From CAYWMD01 sp964458575 (GTDB lineage Bacteria; Verrucomicrobiota; Verrucomicrobiia; Limisphaerales; JADLHS01): a DNA stretch of 37,697 nucleotides. Shown one piece after another: positions 26,024 through 33,968 of the stretch. The DNA lies in contig CAYWMD010000061.1 in NCBI GenBank assembly GCA_964458575.1, positions 1 through 37,697 on the forward strand. Reading direction: 5' to 3'. Both the position numbers and the translations under genes were made by a program. How positions within the stretch are numbered: the stretch's first letter is position 1; every line of letters begins with the position of its first letter. The notes beneath the pieces were generated by a model. The model made no database searches and was not told the origin of the DNA. It was given only the letters and a program-made list of their open reading frames with translations.

Positions 26024-26542
26024 TCTGGCGTCTGGAGTCTAAAGTCTGGAGTCCAAAGTCGGTTGGATCGGGCGCAAGCGTGCGATGAACGCGAAAGGCC
26101 TTTTATATGAGCAAAATTGAAAGATTTGAAGACATTGTAGCGTGGCAGAAAGCGCGCGAGTTGACGCGCGAAATCTACAGTTGTTCCCGGGTTGGCCAGT
26201 TCGCGAGAGATTTCGGCTTGAGAGATCAGATTCAAAGAGCGGCGGTTTCCACGATGGGTAATATCGCCGAGGGCTTTGAACGTGGCGGTGATAAGGAGTT
26301 CATTCAGTTTCTGTCTCATTCGAAAGGCTCTTGCGGCGAAGTCCGATCACATTTGCATGTTGCCTTGGACCAGGCTTACATCACGCAGCCCACATTCAAT
26401 CAGCTTTACGCCGACTCTGACGAAGTTGGCCGGCTGATTGGCGGGTTCATGAGCTATCTCCAACAATCCGGGGTGGGCGGCCACAAGTTCAAACGCCCGA
26501 ACTGACCACAGACTCCAGACTCCAGACTCCAGACTTTAGACT
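26022..26542. mobile_element. Heptamer-bracketed element carrying a four-helix-bundle gene
   Basis: The left array has five 7-bp units from 26022 (AGTCTGG, CGTCTGG, AGTCTAA, then two more) and a partial sixth. The right array (26508-26542) has five units of the same heptamer inverted (mostly CCAGACT). The first left unit overlaps the TAG stop of the membrane-protein gene, and the right array ends 3 bp before the ATG of the ABC ATPase. Inside are a Shine-Dalgarno AAAGG (26094-26098, part of the palindrome AAAGGCCTTT) and one gene, 26107-26505. No transposase is present. Calling it mobile is an inference from the bracketing and from cargo-free elements of the same design at 11980 and 27504. Confidence 0.65.
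26107..26505 (+). CDS. Four-helix-bundle protein (23S rRNA intervening-sequence type)
   Basis: The 132-residue protein belongs to the four-helix-bundle family first found in 23S rRNA intervening sequences (S23/TIGR02436, Pfam 23S_rRNA_IVP). It opens MSKIERFEDIVAWQKARELT and has the core LRDQIQRAAVSTMGNIAEGF with FERG following, then QFLSHSKGSCGEVRSHLHVA and a last helix ending in MSYLQQSG. Family members form pentameric barrels related to Avd of diversity-generating retroelements and are thought to bind nucleic acid; their role is unsettled. The gene has its own Shine-Dalgarno (AAAGG, 8 bp before ATG) and is bracketed by inverted heptamer arrays inside an ABC operon, so it looks like an inserted cargo rather than an original operon member. 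No 23S rRNA is near. Confidence 0.92.
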   Translation: MSKIERFEDIVAWQKARELTREIYSCSRVGQFARDFGLRDQIQRAAVSTMGNIAEGFERGGDKEFIQFLSHSKGSCGEVRSHLHVALDQAYITQPTFNQLYADSDEVGRLIGGFMSYLQQSGVGGHKFKRPN

Positions 26543-26545
26543 GTT

Positions 26546-27499
26546 ATGACTGACAATGCTCCCCCACTTCCAGCGGTTCAAACCTTCGGACTGACGCGCA
26601 TGTATGGTTCGCTCGCCGCATTATCGGGCTTGGACTTGACGGTCAACAAAGGCGACCTGTTCGGCTTTATCGGCTCCAACGGCGCGGGCAAGACCACCAC
26701 GCTGCGCATTCTGGCCACGTTTCTCGCACCCTCGGCTGGCCGCGCGGTGATTTTAGGCCACGACGTGGTGCGCGACGCGGATACGGTGCGCCATGTCATC
26801 GGTTACATGCCCGATTTCTTTGGCGTGTACAAAGACATGGAAGTGACGGAATACCTCGATTTCTTCGGCGCGTGCTACCGGATTCCCGCCGCGCAACGTG
26901 AGAAAACGGTAAACGACGTGCTGGAACTCGTCGGCCTCAGCGAAAAGAAAGGCGCGCTGATTGGCGCGTTGAGCCGTGGCATGCAGCAACGCCTCGGCCT
27001 CGCGCGCGTGCTTATTCACGATCCGCAACTGCTGCTCCTCGACGAACCGGCCAGCGGACTCGATCCGCGCGCACGCATCGAAATGATGGAAGTGCTGCGT
27101 GAACTCCAGCGCCTCGGCAAGACCATCATCATCAGTTCGCACATCCTCAGCGAACTGGAAACCATCTGCAATCGCGTGTGTATCATTGAAAAGGGCCGGT
27201 TGATTTACTCCGGGCCGGTGCAAGGTGTGCGCGATCAGATGTCGTCGGGACGGGTGGTGTGGGTGCGGGTGGCGAGTGATGCGCAACAGGCGGTGGAACT
27301 GCTCAAGGCGCATCCGGACGTGACTGAGGTCACAACGCTGGATCACCAGATCAAGATCACGCTCGCCAACCACGATATTGATCACAGTATCGTGGCGGAC
27401 GTGCTGGTGCGTGGCGGGGCCAAGCTGACCGAGTTGCGCGAGGATGAGATTGGATTGGAAGAAGTATTCCTGCGCGTCACCAAGGGGGAAACGCAATAA
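26546..27499 (+). CDS. ABC transporter ATP-binding protein
   Basis: The 317-residue cytoplasmic ATPase has Walker A GSNGAGKT (43-50), signature LSRGMQQRL (142-150, the usual LSGGQ form varied), Walker B LLLLDEPASGLD (162-173) and the H-loop SSH (197-199). Where a Q-loop is expected it reads GYMPDFFGVY, so the Gln is replaced. The C-terminal 100 residues (from about 220) form the regulatory extension common in ABC-2 exporters such as NatA, GldA and CcmA. It is the only ATPase next to six permease genes, so it probably energises all of them. The right array of the heptamer element lies just upstream, and another heptamer element follows its stop. Confidence 0.95.
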   Translation: MTDNAPPLPAVQTFGLTRMYGSLAALSGLDLTVNKGDLFGFIGSNGAGKTTTLRILATFLAPSAGRAVILGHDVVRDADTVRHVIGYMPDFFGVYKDMEVTEYLDFFGACYRIPAAQREKTVNDVLELVGLSEKKGALIGALSRGMQQRLGLARVLIHDPQLLLLDEPASGLDPRARIEMMEVLRELQRLGKTIIISSHILSELETICNRVCIIEKGRLIYSGPVQGVRDQMSSGRVVWVRVASDAQQAVELLKAHPDVTEVTTLDHQIKITLANHDIDHSIVADVLVRGGAKLTELREDEIGLEEVFLRVTKGETQ

Positions 27500-27503
27500 C
27501 CGG

Positions 27504-27567
27504 TTGCAGGTTGCAGGTTGAAAGTTGCAAACAGGCGCACCTGCAACCTTCGACCTGCAATTTGCAA
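27504..27567. repeat. Inverted heptamer-array element (unit TTGCAGG) between ATPase and first permease
   Basis: The left array holds four units (27504, 27511, 27518, 27525; TTGCAGG twice, then TTGAAAG and TTGCAAA). After an 8-bp spacer the right array holds four inverted units (27540, 27547, 27554, 27561), mostly CCTGCAA. It begins 4 bp after the ATPase stop (27499) and ends 2 bp before the permease ATG (27570). RNA copied from it could form a long imperfect hairpin right at the permease start, where a ribosome site would be expected; no Shine-Dalgarno is visible. Confidence 0.9.
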
Positions 27568-27569
27568 CC

Positions 27570-29255
27570 ATGACGTTTCTTCCCATTGTCGAACGCGAGT
27601 TGCGCATCAACGCGCGGCGGCGCGGGTTGCACCTGACGCGGGTCGCCGTGGCGTTCACCTTGCTGGTGATCTGGTTTTTGCTGGCCGTCGCGAGCGGTCG
27701 GTCGGGCCGGCCGGTCGAGCACGCGCGGGCGGCGTTCATCGCGCTGACTTTGGTGGGGCTGGGTTTTACCGTTTTCGCCGGTTTTTTTCTGACGGCCGAC
27801 TGTCTCAGCGAAGAGCGGCGCGAAGGAACACTGGGGTTGCTGTTCCTCACCGACTTGAAGGGTTATGACGTCGTGTTGGGCAAACTGGTTTCCACCTCGC
27901 TGCGCGCGTTCTATGGCTTGCTGGCCGGGATGCCGTTGCTGGCGCTGCCGTTGTTGATGGGGGGAACGACACCCGGCGAATTTTGGCGGATGAGCCTCGT
28001 GCTTTGTGTGACGCTCGTTTTATCGCTGGCGGTCGGCATGAGTGTCTCCGCCTTGAGCCGTGAATCCCGCGAGGCCATCAGCAAGGCGTTCCTGGTCATG
28101 CTCGTCATGCTGGGAGTTCTTCCGGTGTTATGGTTGGGCAGCAAAATGATGCCGCCCGCTCTCCGGGTGATTCCTTTCGACTGGTTGCTGTGGCCGTGCC
28201 CGGCGTATGCGTATCAGTGTGCTTTGGATTCGCATTTCTCCGGCTATCGCGGCGGGCGGGAATTCTGGATTTCAATCGGCGCGATGACCGGTTTGGGTTG
28301 TCTGTTTCTGGCCGGAGCAATGTATCTGTTGCCGCGATCGTGGCAGGAAGGCAGCGGTTTGGGACCGGCGGAGGCATCGCGAAACGACGGCATTTCCCAG
28401 CGATTCGGCGCGAGAAGTTTCCGCCCGGAGCGTTCGTTGCTGGATTCAAATCCGTTCTACTGGCTGGCAACCCGTGATCGGTGGCTGGGCTGGCGGATGC
28501 AAGTGGCTTTGGTCCTCCTGCTGGCGGTCTGGTTTTGTTTCTACCTGGCGACGTTTGCTTCAGCGATGACCACCATGCGGCTGGGTTTTACAGTGGTCAT
28601 GTTCATGGCGTACGGATTACACCAGTTCCTGAAATGCATGATCGCGATTGAAGCGAGTCGCCGCTTCAGCGAGGACCGGCAGAGCGGTGCGTTGGAGTTG
28701 CTGTTGGTGACGCCGCTCGATCCACGACTCATCGTGACGGGCCAACAAATGGCGATGCGCCGCGCGTTCACTTTTCCACTGTTCCTGCTGATATTGATGA
28801 ACGCCGCGATCATCTTGCTGGCAATCGCGCCGGGCCCCATCCACATGTCAAAGAGCGAACTCCCCCTCTTTCTCGCCGTGTTTCTGGGTGGAATGGTGCT
28901 GCTGGTGCTGGACGCTTCCGCGTTGGTGCGCGTGGCGATGTGGACCGCGTTGACCACCCGGCGGCACAACCGCGCGATCCTCGCCGCCATGGGACGAGTG
29001 ATGTTTCCGCCCTGGGTGGCCGTCCTGTTCTTTGTGTTTCTGAGCATTGCGGGGGGCATCAGAAGTAAGACTGCGGTGGAAACCATGATCGTTCTTTGGC
29101 TGATTGGCAGTGCGATACTTGCCTGGGCCGGGGCGACGTGGGCGGCGCGGAATCTGAACCGTGATTTTCGCCACGCCGCAGCGTCGGGGCGTGGTTGTGG
29201 TGAAGACCTGCAAAAAAATCCGGCCGGCGCCTCGCCCCCGGCTTTGCCCGCATGA
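27570..29255 (+). CDS. ABC-2 type permease 1 of six
   Basis: The 561-residue membrane protein starts MTFLPIVERELRINARRRG, the amphipathic N-terminal sequence shared by all six permeases here. After a first membrane hairpin comes DCLSEERREGTLGLLFLTDL with KGYDVVLGKL (about 86-115), the ABC-2 coupling motif. A second copy of the motif, RQSGALELLLVTPL and PRLIVTGQQMA, lies near 370-395. Each half has about six helices, so one chain resembles a fused dimer of ABC-2 half-permeases (COG1277-like). The frame is open upstream to 27525, but ATG 27570, right after the heptamer element, gives the conserved N-terminus. The charged C-terminal tail has no counterpart in the paralogs. It overlaps the next gene by 4 bp. 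Confidence 0.88.
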   Translation: MTFLPIVERELRINARRRGLHLTRVAVAFTLLVIWFLLAVASGRSGRPVEHARAAFIALTLVGLGFTVFAGFFLTADCLSEERREGTLGLLFLTDLKGYDVVLGKLVSTSLRAFYGLLAGMPLLALPLLMGGTTPGEFWRMSLVLCVTLVLSLAVGMSVSALSRESREAISKAFLVMLVMLGVLPVLWLGSKMMPPALRVIPFDWLLWPCPAYAYQCALDSHFSGYRGGREFWISIGAMTGLGCLFLAGAMYLLPRSWQEGSGLGPAEASRNDGISQRFGARSFRPERSLLDSNPFYWLATRDRWLGWRMQVALVLLLAVWFCFYLATFASAMTTMRLGFTVVMFMAYGLHQFLKCMIAIEASRRFSEDRQSGALELLLVTPLDPRLIVTGQQMAMRRAFTFPLFLLILMNAAIILLAIAPGPIHMSKSELPLFLAVFLGGMVLLVLDASALVRVAMWTALTTRRHNRAILAAMGRVMFPPWVAVLFFVFLSIAGGIRSKTAVETMIVLWLIGSAILAWAGATWAARNLNRDFRHAAASGRGCGEDLQKNPAGASPPALPA

Positions 29256-30877
29256 CCTTTCTTCCCATCGTCGAACGTGAGTTGCGCGCGCATGCCCGGC
29301 GAGGGCGCACGTATTGGACGCGTTTTCTCGCGGCCCTGCTCGGCTCGGCCATTTGCCTGCTGGAATCGCCCTATGGCCGGAACATGTTCGAAAGCCTGGT
29401 CACCGCAACATTTCTTTGCTGCTGTTTTGCGGTGGTGCTGACGACGGACGTCATCAGTTGGGAACGGCGCGAGGGGACGTTGGGCTTGCTCTTTTTGACG
29501 CGCGTACGCAGCGCGGACGTGTTGTTGGGCAAACTCACGTCCGCCGCGGTGACCTCGTTGTTTGGACTCGCAGCCTTCCTGCCGGTGCTGATGTTGCCCG
29601 TCCTATCCGGCGGCGTCACCGGCGGCGAGGTGTTCCGCATAGGTCTGATGCTGCTCGACACTTTGTTTCTGGCGCTGGCGGTGGGACTTTGGGCTTCGGC
29701 GCGGGGGACCGAATGGGTCAAGACCACGCGTGCGGCCACGCTGGGCTTGCTCGCGATCTTGCTGCTCCCGCCGTGCATCCGCCTCGTTTCGCCGCTGTAC
29801 TCGCTTGACCTGCTAAGTCCGCTTGTCGGATTAACCACTGCCAATGACGCCGCCTACCGCACGAATTCGTTACCGTATTGGGTTTCTTTGTTGCTGATTC
29901 AGGCGTTTGGATGGCTGCTCCTGGTTCGGGCACGCATTGACCTGGAGCAATCACTACGCGAGCCAACTGAAATTGCCCCGGTGGCGAACGTCGCTACCGG
30001 CTCGGAGGAAACCACCGGGCTGGTGCGCCGACTTCCTGATGGTGACGAACCCATCGCCTGGCTGTTGCGCCGCCAAAAAGGCGTCCAGCTCACGATTTGG
30101 GCGGCTGTGCTTCTCAGCGGTTTTTTGTACCTGTCCCGGTTATTCGTAGGCCGGACGGCAGGACCAGGTGGTTGGGCCGGGACCATGGCCGGGGCATGGT
30201 CGCTATCGTTGCTCAGTTCCATCATTTCCGGCGGCTTGTTTGCCTGGGCGGCTGGACGGTTCTTCATGGAAGCGCGGAAGACGGGTGAACTCGAACTGCT
30301 GCTCACCACGCCGTTGGGCGCGAGCACCATCGTGCCCGCACAATGGCATTTGCTAAAACGAATGCTCGACTGGCCCATCGTCTTGATGCTCGCGGGGATG
30401 TTTCTGCCGGGTTGCCCATTGGTGTTCTCCCGACCATGGACGACCTACGAGTGGGTTGTCCCTTATATCATTTCGATGATCCTGGGTGCCGTCACTACCG
30501 TGGCGGGTGTGGTGACGATGTGCTGGCTGGGCCTGTGGTTTGGACTGCACGCGCGCACGCCAAGCAGCGCCATCGCGCAAGCGGTGGTTTGGGGCAAGCT
30601 CATTCCCTTTGTCGTGGGAGTGGTGTGCTCGTTCGTGTTGTGGCCTTTGCTGGCCCATTTCGTAACCCCAACCACCGGCAGTTACGTGATTCGGTCATGG
30701 CTGCCGACCGTCGCAACTCTGGTTTTTTACTGGTGGCTGTTCAAACGCGTGCGGCGGCTGTTGCGCGGCGAATTGCGTGACGCCGTACCTCTGGCGCGCA
30801 ATCCTGGCAAAGTTTGGGCTGACTCGCTCACGCTTCTGCGCCGCGCGCGGCATTGGACGCCGACAGATTCCAAGTGA
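29252..30877 (+). CDS. ABC-2 type permease 2 of six
   Basis: The 541-residue paralog begins MTFLPIVERELRAHARRGR and overlaps the previous gene by 4 bp. The first coupling motif is SWERREGTLGLLFLTRVRSA, which lacks the DCLSE lead-in of the others (DVISW instead), and the second is ARKTGELELLLTTPLGASTI near residue 345. About twelve helices are predicted. The hydrophilic linker between halves (about 230-270) contains a perfect-spaced hairpin in DNA (29978-30000). This is one of the more divergent members; its substrate is unknown. It overlaps the following gene by 4 bp (GTGA). Confidence 0.87.
   Translation: MTFLPIVERELRAHARRGRTYWTRFLAALLGSAICLLESPYGRNMFESLVTATFLCCCFAVVLTTDVISWERREGTLGLLFLTRVRSADVLLGKLTSAAVTSLFGLAAFLPVLMLPVLSGGVTGGEVFRIGLMLLDTLFLALAVGLWASARGTEWVKTTRAATLGLLAILLLPPCIRLVSPLYSLDLLSPLVGLTTANDAAYRTNSLPYWVSLLLIQAFGWLLLVRARIDLEQSLREPTEIAPVANVATGSEETTGLVRRLPDGDEPIAWLLRRQKGVQLTIWAAVLLSGFLYLSRLFVGRTAGPGGWAGTMAGAWSLSLLSSIISGGLFAWAAGRFFMEARKTGELELLLTTPLGASTIVPAQWHLLKRMLDWPIVLMLAGMFLPGCPLVFSRPWTTYEWVVPYIISMILGAVTTVAGVVTMCWLGLWFGLHARTPSSAIAQAVVWGKLIPFVVGVVCSFVLWPLLAHFVTPTTGSYVIRSWLPTVATLVFYWWLFKRVRRLLRGELRDAVPLARNPGKVWADSLTLLRRARHWTPTDSK
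29978..30000. repeat. REP-like hairpin in the linker of permease 2
   Basis: CCGGTGGCGA (29978-29987) and TCGCTACCGG (29991-30000) pair over ten positions with one G-T wobble around ACG. It encodes part of the hydrophilic linker between the two permease halves (PVANVATG), so the insertion is tolerated. It resembles the intergenic hairpins near 4674-4717 in loop and stem size. Confidence 0.5.
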
Positions 30878-32466
30878 ACGTTCTCCCCGTCATCACCCGT
30901 GAGTTGCGCGCGCAGGCGCGGCAGCCGTTCACGTATTTCATGCGGGTGCTCGGGGTGGTGGCGTTGTTGGCCGCAGGCGCCGTGTTTGCGCTGGGGCACT
31001 CGTTTATCAGCAAGGATGGCGGCAAGCTGTTCGCGTATCTGCACACGACACTGCTCGGCGCCATCTGGATTCTCATTCCCTTGAGCACCGCGGATTGCAT
31101 CAGCCGGGAACGGCGCGAGGGGACGCTGGGGCTGCTGTTTCTCACGCCCTTGAAACCGGCGGACATCATCATTGCCAAGAGTCTGGCGCACGGGCTGCGC
31201 GCGGCGACCTTGCTGGTGGCGATTCTGCCGGTGTTGACGATTCCCATTCTGCTGGGGGGCGTGAGCTGGGAGACTGCCCTGCTTTCGGCCCTGGTGAATT
31301 TCAACTCGATCTGCTGGGCGCTGGCGGCGGCGATCTTGGGTTCCGCGTGGTGTCGGCGTGGTTTGCGGGCGCTCGTTGTCGCGGTATGCCTGGCCGTGCT
31401 GGCGTTGGTTGCCTTTGCCTTCTTTACGGGACTGTCGGTCAAGCCGGTGGCGGGACGCTTCGGCCTGATTTCGCGGCTGGACTACTTGATTCTGCTCGGC
31501 GGCGCGGTGGTCGGATTTGCGTCGGAGCATTGGGGGCAGATTCGCACGATGTTTCTGCCCGCCCAACTGCTGCGCGGCGTAGCGGTGTCGTCCGTTTATG
31601 CCCTGCTCGCTCTGACCGGCGCCGTGCTGATCGCCGCATGGCGAATCCGCCATGTCTGGCATGAAGAGCCGCCACCGATCTGGGTGCAACGGTGGCAGAA
31701 AAAAATTTCCACCCCGGTGATGTGGGTGGGTTTCTTCCGGCGGTGGATGCGGTGGAAACTCCAACGCAATCCCATCGGCTGGTTGGAACAGCGCACCTGG
31801 CAGGGACGGCTGGTCACGTGGTCGTGGTTCGCCGTTGTGATTTCGATTTACAGCGCCGTGCTCACCGACCCGTTTTACTTCCGGGACTCGCACGGTTTGC
31901 AACTGGTCCTGTGCTGGCTGTTGATGGGCAGCATCGCGTCGAGTGCGGCGGGCAGTTTCCGGCGCGAGCGTGAAAGCGGCGTCCTGGAATTGTTGCTGGT
32001 CGCGCCCTTGACGGGCGCGCAGATCATTGGCGGACGCCTCCGCGGGTTATGGGGACAATTCCTCCCCGCCGTGGGAATGTTGCTGGGAGTCTGGTTCTAC
32101 TTTACCGGGATTTTCAAGACGTGGGATGATCTAAACTGGATCCGCTATTTCGGCGTCATGTTCGTGGCCCTGCCGGTCATCGGTTTGTATTTTTCGCTGC
32201 GCTGCCGGAGTTTTCTGGCTGCGTTCATCGCGACGCTGCTGTCCACGTTTGTCGTGCCGTGGCTGCTGCAACTCCTGTTCGGATATGCCTGCGCGACCCT
32301 GGCATGGCTGCTGAATCAACCTGTCCCCTTGTTTGTGCATAGGGTTTTCGATGTGTCATGGTTTGGAGGGAGTGTCATTCACGCCGCGTTTGCCCTGCTT
32401 TTTGGCAAGTCGCTGCATCGCCGGCTGGTCAAACGGGCATTTCCGCTGGAACGCACGGCCATGTGA
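30874..32466 (+). CDS. ABC-2 type permease 3 of six
   Basis: I place the start at GTG 30874, overlapping the TGA of the previous gene by 4 bp, because it gives MNVLPVITRELRAQAR in line with the paralogs; an ATG at 30853 would add seven residues. The product has 530 residues. The first coupling motif is DCISRERREGTLGLLFLTPL and the second ERESGVLELLLVAPLTGAQI near residue 370. About twelve helices are predicted. The linker between halves carries PPPIWVQRWQKKISTPV and WKLQRNPIGWLEQRTW, the N-P-(I/F)-x-W-L box also found in the sister permeases. The next gene starts 5 bp after the stop. Confidence 0.87.
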   Translation: MNVLPVITRELRAQARQPFTYFMRVLGVVALLAAGAVFALGHSFISKDGGKLFAYLHTTLLGAIWILIPLSTADCISRERREGTLGLLFLTPLKPADIIIAKSLAHGLRAATLLVAILPVLTIPILLGGVSWETALLSALVNFNSICWALAAAILGSAWCRRGLRALVVAVCLAVLALVAFAFFTGLSVKPVAGRFGLISRLDYLILLGGAVVGFASEHWGQIRTMFLPAQLLRGVAVSSVYALLALTGAVLIAAWRIRHVWHEEPPPIWVQRWQKKISTPVMWVGFFRRWMRWKLQRNPIGWLEQRTWQGRLVTWSWFAVVISIYSAVLTDPFYFRDSHGLQLVLCWLLMGSIASSAAGSFRRERESGVLELLLVAPLTGAQIIGGRLRGLWGQFLPAVGMLLGVWFYFTGIFKTWDDLNWIRYFGVMFVALPVIGLYFSLRCRSFLAAFIATLLSTFVVPWLLQLLFGYACATLAWLLNQPVPLFVHRVFDVSWFGGSVIHAAFALLFGKSLHRRLVKRAFPLERTAM

Positions 32467-32471
32467 CCGCC

Positions 32472-33965
32472 ATGACCTTTCTCCCCATCGTCGAACGGGA
32501 ACTGCGGGTCGCGGCACGCCGCAAAAGCACCCGGCGCATCCGATTAGGAATCACCGTGGCGGCCATTGTCGTGGTCGCGGTGTTTCTGCTCTTCTCGCCG
32601 ATGTTCAAGGCGGGCCAGGCGGGCAGTTTGCTGTTCAAGATCGTCACCGGCTACGTGTTTGGATTGAGCGCACTGGCCGGCGTGTTCGTGACCTCGGATT
32701 GTCTGAGCGAAGAGAAGCGCGCGGGCACGTTGGGCCTGCTGTTCCTGACCGATCTGGAGGGCGCGGGCGTGGTGGTGGGAAAATTCATCGCGCGTTCGCT
32801 GAATCCCATGCTTGCGTGGCTGGCAATCCTGCCGGTGACTTCGTTCACGGTCCTAATGGGCGGCGTGACCGGCGCGGAATTCTGGCGGATGGCGCTGGCG
32901 TTGTTGAACACGCTTTTGCTTTCGCTGGCCGTGGGCATTTGCGTCTCGGCCTGGTCGCGCGACGCGCAGCGGGCGTTGAGCGTGACGTTGGGATTGCTCG
33001 TGGCGCTGGTGATTCTCTGGCCGATGGCGATGCGCGGGGCGGGTTCGTTTCAATGGCTGAACCGTTTCAGTCCACTGGTCGGATATTCGAGCGTGTTTGA
33101 CACGTCATTTGCCACCCGACCGGGATTGTATTGGAGTTCAATGCTCGCAATGCAAGCGCTTGCGCTCTTCAGTCTTCTTGCCGCGGCAATGAAGATTCAC
33201 AGGGCGTGGCAGGACGATCCAACCGAGTCAACGGTTCGCGTCGTCCAAGCCGCCCGCCAACGCACGCGACCGCGCCGGGCGGAAGGCAATCCGGTTTACT
33301 GGCTGATGCAGGCCGGCTCGGGCCTGCGGCTGGCGATCTGGATGGTCGCTGTCGCCTGGGCGGCAGTGGCACTGGGCTGGCCCTTGTGGACGGGCAAGCC
33401 GATGGACTGGCCCACCGTCCTGCTCGGCAGCAAAGCGGTCGGTTTCGTGATCAAGGTGATCTTTGTCGCGCAAGTCTGCCGGTTCGTCGTTGAAGCACGC
33501 CGCGGCGGCGCTATGGAGGCTTTGCTCTGTACGCCAGTCTCAGAACGGGAGATCCTCCAGGCCCATTGGCAGCACTTGCGCCAACTGTTCCTCGGGCCGG
33601 TCGTGGTCTTCCTATTGCCGCTGGCTACGGCGATGTTGCTGGGACGTAGTCTCAGCCCCGGCGGCACGGGTTTGCTCTCGGGGATTGTTTCGTCGTTTGG
33701 CTTCAGTTCGGGCGGATTTTTCATCCTCGGCACGGTGACGGATTTTCTGGCGCTGGCCTGCGTGGGCCTGTGGTTCGCGTTGTCGTTGCGAAAACCCGCG
33801 CTGGCGCCGGGCCTGACCATTCTGTGTGTTCTAATTCCGCCCTTGCTGCTGTTTTTCATCCCGGACATCTTTTACGACATCCTGATGCTGGCGTGGGCGC
33901 GCGAACGGTTGGAACGCGGATTTCGCGCCCGGTTATCCGAGCAATATGCCCGCATCGAGAATTAA
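32472..33965 (+). CDS. ABC-2 type permease 4 of six
   Basis: ATG 32472 gives MTFLPIVERELRVAARRKST and a 497-residue protein, the shortest of the six. The frame is open to 32358, but that part overlaps the previous gene. The first coupling motif reads DCLSEEKRAGTLGLLFLTDL with Ala in place of Glu at the R-E-G-T position. The second, EARRGGAMEALLCTPVSERE near residue 347, is the most altered of the set (M-E-A-L-L for L-E-L-L-L). The linker holds the box GNPVYWLMQAGSGLR. Full length with about twelve helices, but the changed motifs could mean a structural rather than an active role. Confidence 0.86.
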   Translation: MTFLPIVERELRVAARRKSTRRIRLGITVAAIVVVAVFLLFSPMFKAGQAGSLLFKIVTGYVFGLSALAGVFVTSDCLSEEKRAGTLGLLFLTDLEGAGVVVGKFIARSLNPMLAWLAILPVTSFTVLMGGVTGAEFWRMALALLNTLLLSLAVGICVSAWSRDAQRALSVTLGLLVALVILWPMAMRGAGSFQWLNRFSPLVGYSSVFDTSFATRPGLYWSSMLAMQALALFSLLAAAMKIHRAWQDDPTESTVRVVQAARQRTRPRRAEGNPVYWLMQAGSGLRLAIWMVAVAWAAVALGWPLWTGKPMDWPTVLLGSKAVGFVIKVIFVAQVCRFVVEARRGGAMEALLCTPVSEREILQAHWQHLRQLFLGPVVVFLLPLATAMLLGRSLSPGGTGLLSGIVSSFGFSSGGFFILGTVTDFLALACVGLWFALSLRKPALAPGLTILCVLIPPLLLFFIPDIFYDILMLAWARERLERGFRARLSEQYARIEN

Positions 33966-33968
33966 ACC

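Noticed and set aside
26107..26505. Four-helix-bundle gene as part of a 23S rRNA intervening sequence
   Set aside because: No rRNA sequence flanks it; it sits between protein-coding genes bounded by heptamer arrays.
26107..26505. Four-helix-bundle gene as Avd of a diversity-generating retroelement
   Set aside because: No reverse transcriptase, template repeat or variable repeat is visible nearby.
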